Positions 1 through 8,864 of a stretch of 64,000 nt of DNA are shown piece after piece. Position numbers and translations under genes: made by a program. Numbering within the stretch: position 1 is the stretch's first letter; the number at the start of each line of letters is the position of its first letter. This DNA comes from Anaerozeibacter quisquiliarum. GTDB lineage: Bacteria > Bacillota > Clostridia > Christensenellales > Aristaeellaceae. The notes under the pieces were generated by a model. The model ran no database searches, was not told where the DNA came from, and saw only the letters and a program-made list of their open reading frames with translations. Location: assembly GCA_051162045.1 (NCBI GenBank), contig JBISDI010000004.1; one strand, 5' to 3'.

Positions 1-55
1 GACGTTTATTGTACTTTCAGTCCAGAAATCATCGTTGCGGCGACACAGGCGCGCG

Positions 56-92
56 AAAAAGGGCGACGCGGCCTTCCGGCCGGTCGCCCCGC
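56..92 (-). terminator. Rho-independent terminator of the YmaF gene
   Basis: Read on the minus strand, a GC-rich stem (GGGCGAC with GTCGCCC, extended by CCGGCC/GGCCG, plus-strand 61-89) is followed by five T residues (plus-strand A run 56-60). It lies just downstream of the minus-strand gene ending at 102. Confidence 0.8.
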
Positions 93-101
93 AAATCCGT
101 T

Positions 102-446
102 CTATTCTGCGATAGGATCGTTTATAAGGGTAGCGAGCTTGAAGCAATGGCGGTGCGTATCCGCGCGCGAAACCATGCCCTCCAGGTAGTGGACGTGCGC
201 CCCGCAGGCCGAGACCGCGACCGCGTCGCAGGTCATGCCGACGAATTCATGCGCGTGGCCCTCAAATGAATCAGTTCTTACAAAAACCTCGTGCGCGTGG
301 CCGCCGCATTCAAATGCGATGGGCGGGCCGGAAATGCCGGCCAACCGGTGGCCGTGCGCCGTGCATACGCAATCGGCCAGTTTCACGCTGCCCACCAACT
401 CGTGCACATGAGCATCCGCGCACGCGGGATGAGTAAATCCTTGCAT
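102..446 (-). CDS. YmaF-family His-rich protein
   Basis: The 114-aa product carries the regularly spaced HVHE / GHRL / GHAHE / HVHYLEG / THRH motifs and the ATLINDPI-type C terminus of the YmaF family (PF12788). The function of the family is not established; the repeated His-x-His pairs suggest metal binding, which is inference. The frame stays open upstream to 497, but the ATG at 446 is preceded by GAGGTG at good spacing and gives the normal family N terminus (MQGFTHP). A terminator follows directly, so it is probably a single-gene transcript. Confidence 0.8.
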   Translation of the reverse strand: MQGFTHPACADAHVHELVGSVKLADCVCTAHGHRLAGISGPPIAFECGGHAHEVFVRTDSFEGHAHEFVGMTCDAVAVSACGAHVHYLEGMVSRADTHRHCFKLATLINDPIAE

Positions 447-797
447 ACCTACACCTCGAATCCGTATCCGCAATGGACGCTTCGCTGGGCATCCCACTGC
501 ATTCTATGGCGAGGCGGCCGAGGCCGTTCGCGCAAGCGCCGCGCGGACGGCGCACAAAGATCCCCTATAAACCACGGCTGAGCAGCACCGCCTTGCCCGA
601 CGCCCGATCGCCCTCGGACAGCGCGACCGGCGAATACCCAAACGCGCCGCATCGCCATAGGAAACCGGGATGAGGCGAACATTTGCATACAATCTCCCGG
701 CCCCGCCCCATCTTTGCGGGAGAGGGAAAATTGGGGAACTTTGGAAGATTCTGCGCGTCCAAATGGGTGTCGACAAACAACAGAGGAGGATACATTC
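447..797. other. Intergenic stretch, no supported gene
   Basis: Between the divergent YmaF gene and the exported protein at 798 there are about 350 bases. Open frames exist on both strands but none has a ribosome-binding site or recognisable motif. A minus-strand frame ending near 565 reads like the C-terminal tail of a protein (GYSPVALSEGDRASGK) but has no credible start, so it could be a remnant. The 5' leader of the gene at 798 must lie at the right end. Confidence 0.4.
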
Positions 798-1364
798 ATG
801 AAGAAAACGTTGATGCTGTTGGTCCTGTGCCTCGCGCTGGTTCTGTCCGCTCCTGTCGCATCGGCAACCGAGGACGCCGTCGCCCTCGCGCAGCCCATGC
901 TGGGCGCGATGGACTCGTTGATGCGCGCCGCCCAAGAGATCGCGTCCGGCCCGGCCGGCTCCGACTACGGCTGGACGGCGCTGTACCTGATGGGCGTGAA
1001 CTTCGGGGACGATTACCCCGGCGTCGAGCGGACGGACGACGGCGGCGTACGCGTGCCGGCCCCGACAATGCGCGCGTTCGCGGGCGCGCTGCTCGGGTGG
1101 AGCGAGCTCGCCGACATTCCCCAGTCGATGGCGGACAGCATTCAACACGACGCGGCAGACGACAGCTATCGGCTGGCCGGATCGGACATCGGCGACTCGT
1201 CCACCCGCATCGACCGCGCCGAGCAGGCCGCGGACGGCACCCTGACCGTGTATGCGGTCATGGAGAGCATGGACGGCGAGCGCCTGGCCGAAGCCTCGTT
1301 CAAGCTGACCCCAAACCCGCAACCGGACGCCCTGCTCCCCTACCGCGTCGAGGTCATGCCCTGA
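798..1364 (+). CDS. Exported protein of unknown function
   Basis: The ATG at 798 follows GAGGAGG at 783-789. The 188-aa product begins with a classical signal peptide (MKKTLMLLVLCLALVLSAP, cleavage after VASA near residue 23). The mature part is acidic and mostly alpha-helical in character, with no Cys, no repeat and no motif I recognise. No second membrane segment is visible, so it is probably released or weakly wall-associated. It is followed by a hairpin terminator, so it is likely monocistronic. Confidence 0.75.
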   Translation: MKKTLMLLVLCLALVLSAPVASATEDAVALAQPMLGAMDSLMRAAQEIASGPAGSDYGWTALYLMGVNFGDDYPGVERTDDGGVRVPAPTMRAFAGALLGWSELADIPQSMADSIQHDAADDSYRLAGSDIGDSSTRIDRAEQAADGTLTVYAVMESMDGERLAEASFKLTPNPQPDALLPYRVEVMP

Positions 1365-1378
1365 TATCCCCACACTCG

Positions 1379-1411
1379 AAGCGGCGCGCAACTTGCGCGC
1401 CGCTTGATTTA
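1379..1411 (+). terminator. Hairpin terminator after the exported protein
   Basis: The 13-base arms AAGCGGCGCGCAA and TTGCGCGCCGCTT pair perfectly and are followed by GATTT. The T run is short. The right arm overlaps the -35 element of the next promoter. Confidence 0.6.
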
Positions 1412-1420
1412 TGGTATAAT
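1393..1420 (+). promoter_or_regulatory. Promoter of the GATase1-like / DMT transporter pair
   Basis: TTGCGC at 1393-1398, a 16-base spacer and a perfect TATAAT at 1415-1420. The start codon is 32 bases further on. Confidence 0.65.
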
Positions 1421-1451
1421 GACCCCAGCAATCATGAGGGAGGCGCATAGG

Positions 1452-2198
1452 ATGGCCAAGCGCATCTTGCTGGCCGGCGAGAGCTGGTTAAGCTACACGA
1501 CCCATGTCAAGGGCTTTGACGCGTTCTATACTTCGGTGTATGAGGAGGGCGCGGGCACGCTGATCGCGGCGCTTACGCAGTCGGGGTATCAGGTCGATTA
1601 CCTGCCCAACCACCGCGCGGTCGGGGAGTTCCCGTTCACGGTCGAGGATCTTTCACAGTACGACTGCGTGATCCTGTCCGACATCGGCTCGAACACGCTG
1701 CTGTTGCACCCCGACACCTTCGCCAAGAGCGTTCGCATGCCCAACCGCTGCGAGACCATCCGCGACTACGTATTCGCGGGCGGCGCGCTGCTGATGGTGG
1801 GCGGGTACATGGCGTTCTCGGGCGTGGACGCTAAGGCCAAGTACGGCCGCACCGCGATAAAAGAGGTGCTGCCGGTCATCTGCCTCGAGGTAGACGACCT
1901 GTCCGAGCACCCGGAAGGGGTAACGCCGGTGGTTGCGCAGGCGCATCCGGCGCTGGGGCGCGTGCCGGGCGATTGGCCGTACTTCCTCGGCTACAACCTG
2001 GTACGCGAGCGGCCCGGCTGCGATGTGGCGATGACGATCGCCGGCGACCCGTTCCTGGCGTTCGGCGACTTTGGCAAGGGCCGCTCGGGCGCGTTCATGT
2101 CGGACTGCGCGCCACATTGGGGCCCGCCGGAGTTCGTGAACTGGGCGGGGTATCAAAAGCTGTGGCAGGGCATTGTGGACTACCTGACCGAACGATAA
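1452..2198 (+). CDS. Glutamine-amidotransferase-like (GATase1_like) protein
   Basis: A 248-aa soluble protein resembling the GATase1_like / DUF1355 family (PF07090), a flavodoxin-like class I amidotransferase fold of unknown activity. Visible features are the N-terminal strand with GESW, the central YDCVILSDIGSNT strand-turn, a glycine-rich RDYVFAGGALLMVGGY segment, and the C-terminal SGAFMSDCAPHWG segment. The start at 1452 (MAKRILLAG) is chosen because GAGGGAGG lies at 1436-1443; upstream in-frame ATGs lie within or before that site. It is followed 16 bases later by a drug/metabolite transporter, so the two may share a substrate. Confidence 0.7.
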   Translation: MAKRILLAGESWLSYTTHVKGFDAFYTSVYEEGAGTLIAALTQSGYQVDYLPNHRAVGEFPFTVEDLSQYDCVILSDIGSNTLLLHPDTFAKSVRMPNRCETIRDYVFAGGALLMVGGYMAFSGVDAKAKYGRTAIKEVLPVICLEVDDLSEHPEGVTPVVAQAHPALGRVPGDWPYFLGYNLVRERPGCDVAMTIAGDPFLAFGDFGKGRSGAFMSDCAPHWGPPEFVNWAGYQKLWQGIVDYLTER

Positions 2199-2214
2199 AC
2201 AAAAGAGGCAACGC

Positions 2215-3090
2215 ATGAGGGCAAACAACGTGGCGATCCTTAGGATGGCGCTGTGCGCCATCCTGTGGAGTATATCGGGCATCTTCTTCAAGCTGTTGAA
2301 CTGCCACCCGTTTGTGACGGCGGGGCTGCGCAGCGCGTTCGCGGCGCTGACGATCTTCGTGTATATGCGCTTTAGGCGCCTGCCGCTGGTGCTCAACCGC
2401 AACACCTTTCTGACGGCGCTGTTCCTTGCGTCGGTGTTCTTCATGTTCGTGACGGCCAACAGCCTGACCACGGCGGCCAACGCGATCGCGCTGCAATACA
2501 CCTCGCCGGTGTTCATCCTGATCTTCTCGGCGCTGTTCCTGAAGCAGCGGTTTGTGAAGGCGGACGTGATCGTCGTGGTGGCGACGCTTGCGGGCATCGC
2601 GCTGTTCTTCTTGGACAAGCTGGACGGCGGGCGGCTGCTGGGGAACCTGCTGGGCGTGGGCTCGGGCGTGGCGCTGTCGGGGCTGTTTTTAACGGTGGGC
2701 GGAGCTTCGGACGAGGCCGAGCGCATGAGCGGGCTGGTGATGGGGCAGTTGCTGACCGCCGCAGTGGGGCTGCCGTTTCTGGCGTTTACGCAAAACCAAT
2801 TGGATGCGCGGGCGTTTGCGTACTTGGCGATCCTGGGCGTGTTGCAGCTGGGCGTGCCCTACATTTTGTTCGCGCTGGCGAGCAAGCACTGCCCGCCGCT
2901 GGCCTGCTCGCTGATCGGGATGATCGAGCCGCTGCTCAACCCGGTCTGGGTGGCGTTGTTCTACGGGGAGAGGCCCGGCCCCTGGGCGCTGGTCGGCGGC
3001 ACGGTGGTGATCGCCTCCATCGCGCTGTGGTGCGTATGGAAGGATAGGTTGCAGCGCAGCGCCCGCGCAAGCACGGCGAGGCGGAGATAG
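2215..3090 (+). CDS. EamA/DMT-superfamily transporter
   Basis: A 291-aa integral membrane protein with about ten hydrophobic segments in two EamA-type halves (residues about 5-135 and 145-285). The first helix has the typical LRMALCAILWSISGIFFK, and the second half has PLLNPVWVALFYGERPG, the usual end of an EamA repeat. These proteins export or import small metabolites; the substrate cannot be told from sequence. The ATG at 2215 follows AAAAGAGG. It is probably co-transcribed with the gene ending at 2198. Confidence 0.85.
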   Translation: MRANNVAILRMALCAILWSISGIFFKLLNCHPFVTAGLRSAFAALTIFVYMRFRRLPLVLNRNTFLTALFLASVFFMFVTANSLTTAANAIALQYTSPVFILIFSALFLKQRFVKADVIVVVATLAGIALFFLDKLDGGRLLGNLLGVGSGVALSGLFLTVGGASDEAERMSGLVMGQLLTAAVGLPFLAFTQNQLDARAFAYLAILGVLQLGVPYILFALASKHCPPLACSLIGMIEPLLNPVWVALFYGERPGPWALVGGTVVIASIALWCVWKDRLQRSARASTARRR

Positions 3091-3355
3091 GTGCAATCCG
3101 GAGGTGTCTAAAGCGGCAGCCATTGGAGCGAGTCGCCGCTTTCGTATTAGGGGTTAAGGTGGCAGGGGTATGGCGGGCGTTATTCGAACCGGCGGCCTGC
3201 GCAACGCGCAAAGGCTCATCCGCGCCGCCCGCCTGACGATGTTGGAGACCGCGCAAGCCAATCGGGATCCGGCAGCCCCTGGGTTTCCCGCCTCGGCAAA
3301 AGGCGGGAAACCAGCGCAAAAGATCATATCGCGCCATGGTATTCTTTCCGAGGCT
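3091..3355. other. Intergenic region with a 12-bp perfect inverted repeat
   Basis: No gene is supported here. GGTTTCCCGCCT (3282-3293) and AGGCGGGAAACC (3301-3312) form a 12-bp stem with a 7-base loop and no T run. A tRNA-like 60-base stretch at 3173-3232 was examined and rejected. Confidence 0.5.
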
Positions 3356-3365
3356 ATGCTATAAT
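3356..3365 (+). promoter_or_regulatory. Extended -10 promoter for the catabolic island
   Basis: TATGC directly before TATAAT (3360-3365) gives an extended -10 (TGnTATAAT); the -35 region is poor. It lies about 75 bases before the first gene of the island. Confidence 0.5.
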
Positions 3366-3438
3366 CAACATGCCGAACGGCCCTGTTTTCGGCAAATGCG
3401 CGCAAATCCATACGGAAAAACCCGGGGGAAAACCAAAA

Positions 3439-4209
3439 ATGACATTTGTTACTTTCAACATCCGCTGCGATTATCAACAGGATGGCGCAAACAGTTTCTG
3501 CTACAGAAAGCCGCTGATTCTTCAAAAAATCCGCGAGGAAACGCCGGATATCATCTGTTTTCAGGAAGTGCTCCCGCACGTGGCCGCATGGCTCAAGGAG
3601 AGCCTCGCGGACTACTACGTCGTCGGATGCGGGCGCAGCGAAACGCTGGAAGATGAACAGGTATCCATCGCCTACCGGAAGGATCGCTTCAACCTGGTTC
3701 AGGCGGATACCTTCTGGCTGTCGGAAACGCCCGAAATTCCGGCATCCCGGTACCCGGATCAGAGCATCTGCCCGAGGGTGTGCACACTGGCCTTGTTTCA
3801 GGATCTGGAGGAGAAAAGGGTGTTCCGGGTGGCCAACACGCATCTCGACCACATCGGAAGTACGGCCAGGCGGAAGGGGCTTTTGCAGATCCTGCGGCGG
3901 CTGGAGGAGGAACGGCTCTTCGCGCAGGCGCCCGTCATCCTGGCCGGGGATTTCAACGCGGAACCGGACGGGGAGGAACTGCTGGTTTTCAGGGAGTATC
4001 CCCAATACGTCAACGCCACGGAGGGCATCGGCGTCACCTATCACGGTTATATGCGCGCAGAGCGTCCGGAGCGCATCGATTACATCTTCCTGAAAGGCGG
4101 GGTATCCTGCGCCCAGGTGGAGAAATGGACGCGGGAAACGGATGGGGTCTACCTGTCCGATCATTATCCGATTTGCGCGGCGCTGAAATGGGAGGGCGCG
4201 GAGGCGTGA
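3439..4209 (+). CDS. Endonuclease/exonuclease/phosphatase (EEP) family hydrolase
   Basis: A 256-aa protein with the full EEP fold signature: TFNIRCD at the N terminus, a metal-binding Glu in CFQEVLP, NTHLDH, the catalytic AGDFNAEPDG motif, and the terminal LSDHYPI with the catalytic His. There is no signal peptide, so it acts in the cytoplasm. Family members hydrolyse phosphate mono- or diesters in nucleic acids, phospholipids or inositol phosphates. The start at 3439 is supported by GGGGGAA at 3424-3430. As the first gene of the sugar-uptake island, it may dephosphorylate or cleave an imported phosphorylated glycan (inference). Confidence 0.85.
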   Translation: MTFVTFNIRCDYQQDGANSFCYRKPLILQKIREETPDIICFQEVLPHVAAWLKESLADYYVVGCGRSETLEDEQVSIAYRKDRFNLVQADTFWLSETPEIPASRYPDQSICPRVCTLALFQDLEEKRVFRVANTHLDHIGSTARRKGLLQILRRLEEERLFAQAPVILAGDFNAEPDGEELLVFREYPQYVNATEGIGVTYHGYMRAERPERIDYIFLKGGVSCAQVEKWTRETDGVYLSDHYPICAALKWEGAEA

Positions 4210-4297
4210 CGGCCGCGCTTGACTTCTCCGCCGCCCATTGACGGTCAATCCATTGAACAGGACGAAATGCCCGCGGCATATTCTGCATGGAGGGTGT

Positions 4298-6073
4298 ATG
4301 ATGCAGGAGAGGGTTCATCCGTTCCGTTCCCTGTCCATGCGGCTGGCGGTTTTCGCGCTGCTCATCAGCATTCTGCCGGTCCTGTTTGTCAGTACGCTGC
4401 TCCTGAAGCGGATGGATAGCATGATGGAGCGGGAGCTGACGCAAACTTACCGCTGGCTGCTCACGGAGCACATCGCCAACGTGAAGGAAAAACTCGCGCA
4501 ATACAAAGCGGGGATGCAGTATGCGGCGAGGGATACGATGATATTGGATACGCTGGCCGAGAAGACCGGGGATGCCTACCGTCAGGGAAAGGTCATCAGT
4601 GAGGAGATATTCAAAACCGTGCTCCCGGACAACCGCCCGGAAATTCGAAACTGCATGGTCTACTCCCGTATGGATTCGCACCGTATCTACGGCTCCCACG
4701 TCACTATGCTGAAAGAGACGGATTACGATCAATGGCGGCAGGCCGGCCTCATAAACGGCCGGGGCTGGTTTATCAACAAGGCATGGGACGGCCGGTGGAT
4801 GCTTTCCCTCGTGGAGTCGCTGGATCAGGTCAACGTGCGGGATTTCCACACGCTGAACCTGGGTCTTATCAAGCTGGACATCTATTTGAGCCATTTGTTT
4901 GCGGCGGATGTGCAGAAGGCTTCCGCGGAACAAAGAAAATATCAAATCATTTTGTACGACCAGGGCGGAAACTGCCTGTATGCGTCCGAGCCGGGACTGA
5001 CGGGCGTATTGAGCCAATGGCTCGAGCGCCGCAAAGGCGCGCCGGACGGGGAGATCACCACGCTGTGTTCCTATGCCGTGATGGGGGAAGACGTGCCGGA
5101 ATACGGGCTTTCGATGCTCTTTCTGTTTGACAACCGGGAGCTGTTGCAGCAAAGGGATCAGCTCAAGCGAGCGATCTATCCGATCGCGCTGCTGCTCGCG
5201 GCTGCGATCACCTTGGCGGCTCTTGTGCATTCCCGACGGTTTTCCTCGCGCGTGGGGCGGTTGCTGGAAAAATTTCGAATCGCCGGGACCGGCGATCTGT
5301 CCCGGAAAGATCCGATAGGCGGCCGCGACGAGATCGCGATTCTGGACCGGCAGTTTGACCAGATGCTGGGCCAGATGGACCGAATGAACCAGCAGAACTA
5401 CGTGCAAAAGATCGAGATCCGGGAGGCCCAGTATCTCAACCTGCTCCTGCAGATCAACCCGCATTTTCTGTACAACACGCTGGAGATCATCAGCGCCATC
5501 GCCGCGATGCATCAGGTCTTTCAGATCTGCAATCTCTGCGAGAAGCTGGGCGATATCTTCCGCTACAGCCTCGGCAAGAACGAGGGCAAGTACACGACGG
5601 TCGCCAATGAAATCCGCCAGACGCGCAGCTACAACTTCATTCAGCAGATGCGATACCGCTTCGAGGTGTTTTATTCCATTGAGGTGGACGCGGAAGAGAT
5701 ATACATGCTGCGCTTTTTGCTTCAACCCATCGTCGAAAACGCCGTGCTGCACGGCTTGGCCAAAAAGGAAGAGCCGGGGACGCTCGAGGTGTACGCGGGC
5801 GAGGAGAAAGGCGACCTGATCCTCCGGGTCGGCGACGACGGCGCGGGCATGACGCAGGCGGAACTGGCCCGGCTTAGGGGACAGCTGGACAAGGCGCCGA
5901 ATACCGGAGGGAGCGTAGCCCACGTGGGCGTCTGGAACATCCACCAGAGGATCCGCCTGGCGCACGGTGAGCCGTACGGCGTGGAGGTATACAGCCGCCC
6001 AGGGCAGGGCAGCACCTTTACGCTGAGGCTTCCGCGCATCGCGAAGGGAATGATCGCCGATGAAAAGATATAA
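4298..6073 (+). CDS. YesM-type sensor histidine kinase
   Basis: A 591-aa membrane kinase. Order: transmembrane helix about residues 15-37, extracellular sensor region about 38-287, second helix about 290-312, HAMP-like linker, His_kinase domain (PF06580) with the phospho-acceptor in INPHFLYNT (His about 389), then an HATPase domain with PIVENAVLHG and GDDGAGM. This family senses extracellular sugars and works with AraC-type response regulators. The start at 4298 follows GGAGGG; a second ATG follows at once (4301). The stop overlaps the response-regulator start by 14 bases, indicating coupled translation. Confidence 0.93.
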   Translation: MMQERVHPFRSLSMRLAVFALLISILPVLFVSTLLLKRMDSMMERELTQTYRWLLTEHIANVKEKLAQYKAGMQYAARDTMILDTLAEKTGDAYRQGKVISEEIFKTVLPDNRPEIRNCMVYSRMDSHRIYGSHVTMLKETDYDQWRQAGLINGRGWFINKAWDGRWMLSLVESLDQVNVRDFHTLNLGLIKLDIYLSHLFAADVQKASAEQRKYQIILYDQGGNCLYASEPGLTGVLSQWLERRKGAPDGEITTLCSYAVMGEDVPEYGLSMLFLFDNRELLQQRDQLKRAIYPIALLLAAAITLAALVHSRRFSSRVGRLLEKFRIAGTGDLSRKDPIGGRDEIAILDRQFDQMLGQMDRMNQQNYVQKIEIREAQYLNLLLQINPHFLYNTLEIISAIAAMHQVFQICNLCEKLGDIFRYSLGKNEGKYTTVANEIRQTRSYNFIQQMRYRFEVFYSIEVDAEEIYMLRFLLQPIVENAVLHGLAKKEEPGTLEVYAGEEKGDLILRVGDDGAGMTQAELARLRGQLDKAPNTGGSVAHVGVWNIHQRIRLAHGEPYGVEVYSRPGQGSTFTLRLPRIAKGMIADEKI

Positions 6074-7685
6074 ACTTCTGATCGTGGACGACGAGGAGTT
6101 GATCCGCAAGGGCCTGTGCGCCAGAATCCAGTATTTTCAGTACCCGGATATGGACGTGATCGAAGCGGCCTCCGGTCGGGAGGCGATTGCGCTGTTTCAC
6201 TCGGTGGAGATCGATCTGGTGATCGCGGACATCTGCATGCCGGACATGAACGGCCTGGAACTGATCCGTAAGGCGCGCGAGATCCAGAAGCGGCCGAGGT
6301 TCATACTGCTCTCGGGGTTCTCAGAATTCGCGTACGCGCAGGAGGCCATCGAACTGGGGGTGCGCGCCTATCTGAACAAGCCGGTTTCCAACGAGGTGCT
6401 GAAAGAGCACATAAGTACGCTGCTCCAGGAAGTACGCGCCGAGGATCAGGCGGCGCAGGAAAAGGCAGGCGGCGCGTCCCGCAAGGCGGATCAGGCATTT
6501 GACCCGGAAAAGGAACTGAACATCATCCTCTCCGGGGGGCGGGATCCGGAGGAAGCGGGGCCCGGGTCTGAACGGGGAGGGGAGCGCGGCGCGCGCCTCC
6601 TTCGGCTGGCGGATGGATCCAGCCTCTATCTGAGCATCCTGCATGTGGGCAGGAAGAGCGGCGATGATCCGGAACTACCGCGGGAGAGAGTCGAAGAGAT
6701 CCGCTTGAGCCTCAAGGGCATTTTCGACGACGTCTCCTGCGGCTGCGATAAGCTGATCGTGAACAGCTACCAATCCGCCAAGAGCATGTACGCGCTCTTT
6801 GGGGCCAAGGACGATCCGCGCCTGAGGCAGAAGGTCGAGCAGGTGTTTCTGACGCTGCAGCAGGTGTTTGAGCGCCACATGAACGCCCGCCTGACCATGG
6901 GCGTCAGCCGACCGGCCTCGGAAATCAACCCGGACCGCGGGAACGAGGCGTGGGTGGCGCTCCAGCAGCGGCGCAGTTATGGACGCTCCAACATCTACTT
7001 TTTCGAGGACATCCCCGCCTACGAAGCGCAGCCGCTTCCGGAGGTGGAGATGGAGCTTTTGCGCAAACACATGCTCCGGGGCGAAAGCAAGAGGATTCGC
7101 CGGCAGCTGGAAGCGCTGTTCTCGGAAAAGCGCGTGCAGGGCAGCAAGGCCATGTATCTGCGCGTCATGTGGGTGCGCATCGTCAGCCTGATGCTGGACG
7201 TGTACGGCAACGGCATGGATTCGGCCACCATGAATCATCTGCTGACGCAGATTTCGCGCGCCGACGATCTGTCCGACCCAAAGGGCATCATCCGCACGCT
7301 CATGAATCTGGCGGAGATATGCCTTCAGAACAAGGACAGCCGGAAGCTGAGCGGCCCGCAGAAGATCGAGGTTGCGCTAAAGTACATCCGGGACCACTAC
7401 AACGAGGACATCGTAATCAACGATCTGGCCGCAAGGCTGTACATGAGCCCGGGCTATTTCTCCTCCATGTTCAAAAAGGTAGTTCGCCAGTCCACCATGC
7501 AATTCATCACGGGCATCCGCGTGGATCGGGCAAGGGAATACCTGGAAGCCACGGACGAAAGCGTGACCACCATCTCGAAAAATGTCGGCTACGAGGACAG
7601 CCAGTACTTCTTCCGCGTGTTCAAAAAGGCGACCGGCATGACGCCGCTGCAGTATCGTCAGGTTGCGCGCTCGGGCGGCGAATGA
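6060..7685 (+). CDS. YesN-type response regulator with AraC-family DNA-binding domain
   Basis: A 541-aa protein. The N-terminal receiver domain (residues 1-125) has the acidic pair IVDDEE, the phospho-acceptor Asp57 in ADICMPDMNG, and the conserved Lys in LNKPVSN. A long linker region follows. The C-terminal AraC HTH domain (about 440-541) has ARLYMSPGYFSSMFKK and VGYEDSQYFFRVFKK. It is the partner of the overlapping kinase gene and presumably activates the downstream phosphoesterase/importer genes. A -10/-35 promoter 200 bases downstream would be the obvious target. Confidence 0.93.
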   Translation: MKRYKLLIVDDEELIRKGLCARIQYFQYPDMDVIEAASGREAIALFHSVEIDLVIADICMPDMNGLELIRKAREIQKRPRFILLSGFSEFAYAQEAIELGVRAYLNKPVSNEVLKEHISTLLQEVRAEDQAAQEKAGGASRKADQAFDPEKELNIILSGGRDPEEAGPGSERGGERGARLLRLADGSSLYLSILHVGRKSGDDPELPRERVEEIRLSLKGIFDDVSCGCDKLIVNSYQSAKSMYALFGAKDDPRLRQKVEQVFLTLQQVFERHMNARLTMGVSRPASEINPDRGNEAWVALQQRRSYGRSNIYFFEDIPAYEAQPLPEVEMELLRKHMLRGESKRIRRQLEALFSEKRVQGSKAMYLRVMWVRIVSLMLDVYGNGMDSATMNHLLTQISRADDLSDPKGIIRTLMNLAEICLQNKDSRKLSGPQKIEVALKYIRDHYNEDIVINDLAARLYMSPGYFSSMFKKVVRQSTMQFITGIRVDRAREYLEATDESVTTISKNVGYEDSQYFFRVFKKATGMTPLQYRQVARSGGE

Positions 7686-7733
7686 CGGGGGACGCAGACC
7701 GGCCGTTCCTCGCCTTGCGCCTCGTTTTGATGT

Positions 7734-7774
7734 TTCCCCCGCACATGTAAACAGCATATGGTAAACTGGGGGAA
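7734..7774. repeat. Inverted repeat in the regulator-phosphoesterase gap
   Basis: TTCCCCC (7734-7740) and GGGGGAA (7768-7774) flank a 27-base loop containing two TGTAAAC-like/GGTAAAC motifs. No T run follows, so it may be a regulatory site rather than a terminator. Confidence 0.35.
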
Positions 7775-7833
7775 TCGCCGACCCCCAATCGTGCAATCAG
7801 AAAAATGTCCACTATAAATCTCGTTTTATTCCA

Positions 7834-7861
7834 TTGGAATCCATGCCGAAAAACATATAAT
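7834..7861 (+). promoter_or_regulatory. Promoter of the phosphoesterase-importer operon
   Basis: TTGGAA at 7834-7839, a 16-base spacer and a perfect TATAAT at 7856-7861, in a locally AT-rich stretch. The first start codon is at 7914. Confidence 0.65.
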
Positions 7862-7913
7862 GAAATTAGTTCATATTTATGTATTCCCGATTAAGACTCG
7901 GTGGAGGACTTGG

Positions 7914-8846
7914 ATGGAGAAAAAACTCTTCTTCCGGGACGAGGGCAGCTTCAAGCTGCTCCAGCTGACGGATATTCACTTTACCGCGGACGACGAGACG
8001 GATCACAAAACTATACGGCTGATGCGGGAACTGATCCGGGCGGAGAAGCCGGACTTCATCATGACCACCGGCGACACGGTGTACGGCGATCGCAACCTGG
8101 AGTATCTCGAAAAGGCGCTGGAGCCGGTTCTGGAATCGGGGATCCCCTGGGGATACGCCTTTGGCAACCACGATGTGGAGTTTGCGAGCAACCGCCGGGA
8201 GCTGTTTGAGCGCGTGACGGGTTTGCCCGGCTGCATGTCCTACCACGATCCCGCGTCGGCGGATGGCGTGGGGAACTGCCACCTGGAACTGTGCAACCGG
8301 AGCGGCGCGCCGGAGTGGCTGCTGTTCGGCATCGACTCAGGTGATTACAACCCAAATCAGGCGATCGGCGGCTACGGTTATGTAACGGACGCGCAGATCC
8401 GCTGGTACCGCGGCGTCATCGCCGGGTATGAGGCGAAGGGGGAGCCCTTTTCCGCGATGGTGTTCATGCACGTCGCGCTGCCGGAGCATCAGGACGTGTG
8501 GACGCACGAGGTATGCTACGGCACCAAGCGGGAAGGCGTGGGCTGCGCGCACGTCAATTCCGGCTTTTTCACCGCGATGCTGGAAGCGGGCCACACCAAG
8601 GGCGTGTTCGTGGGGCATGACCATGTGAACGACTACTGGGGCCGGCTCTACGGGATCGCGCTGGGCTACGGGCGATGCACGGGATTTGGAACCTATGGCG
8701 CCCAGGACTTCCTGCGCGGCGGTCGGGTCTTCCGCTTCGCAGAGGGGGACACGGAGGCGTTTGACACCTATGTGCGGCTGGAACACGGGATCGTTGTGGA
8801 TGACCCGTGGGTGCAGCGCCCGCGGCAGATGAGAGACGAAGCGTAA
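7914..8846 (+). CDS. Calcineurin-like metallophosphoesterase (purple acid phosphatase/DCR2 type)
   Basis: A 310-aa protein with the five metal-binding blocks of the family: LTDIHF, TTGDTVYGDR, GNHDVE, a single-His block in FMHVALPE, and GHDHVND. No signal peptide is present, so it is cytoplasmic. The start at 7914 (MEKKLFFRD) follows GGTGGAGG, whereas the open frame upstream lacks a ribosome-binding site. It is the second phosphoester hydrolase of the island and directly precedes the importer genes, which suggests that the imported ligand carries phosphate (inference). Confidence 0.85.
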   Translation: MEKKLFFRDEGSFKLLQLTDIHFTADDETDHKTIRLMRELIRAEKPDFIMTTGDTVYGDRNLEYLEKALEPVLESGIPWGYAFGNHDVEFASNRRELFERVTGLPGCMSYHDPASADGVGNCHLELCNRSGAPEWLLFGIDSGDYNPNQAIGGYGYVTDAQIRWYRGVIAGYEAKGEPFSAMVFMHVALPEHQDVWTHEVCYGTKREGVGCAHVNSGFFTAMLEAGHTKGVFVGHDHVNDYWGRLYGIALGYGRCTGFGTYGAQDFLRGGRVFRFAEGDTEAFDTYVRLEHGIVVDDPWVQRPRQMRDEA

Positions 8847-8864
8847 GGATGGGGTAAGCGGCCG

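Noticed and set aside
504..1448. Long minus-strand frame opposite the exported-protein gene
   Set aside because: It is a shadow of a GC-rich coding region on the plus strand; no ribosome-binding site, no family motifs, and the plus-strand gene has a signal peptide and ribosome-binding site.
3173..3232. tRNA-like stretch on the minus strand with GGTTCGAAT and complementary 7-base ends (GCGGGCG/CGCCCGC)
   Set aside because: It is only 60 bases long, the T-stem does not pair next to the loop, and no normal D-arm or anticodon arm can be drawn.
4034..6109. 691-aa minus-strand open frame opposite the histidine kinase
   Set aside because: Composition (His/Arg/Leu/Val-rich) is typical of antisense frames; the plus-strand kinase has all motifs.
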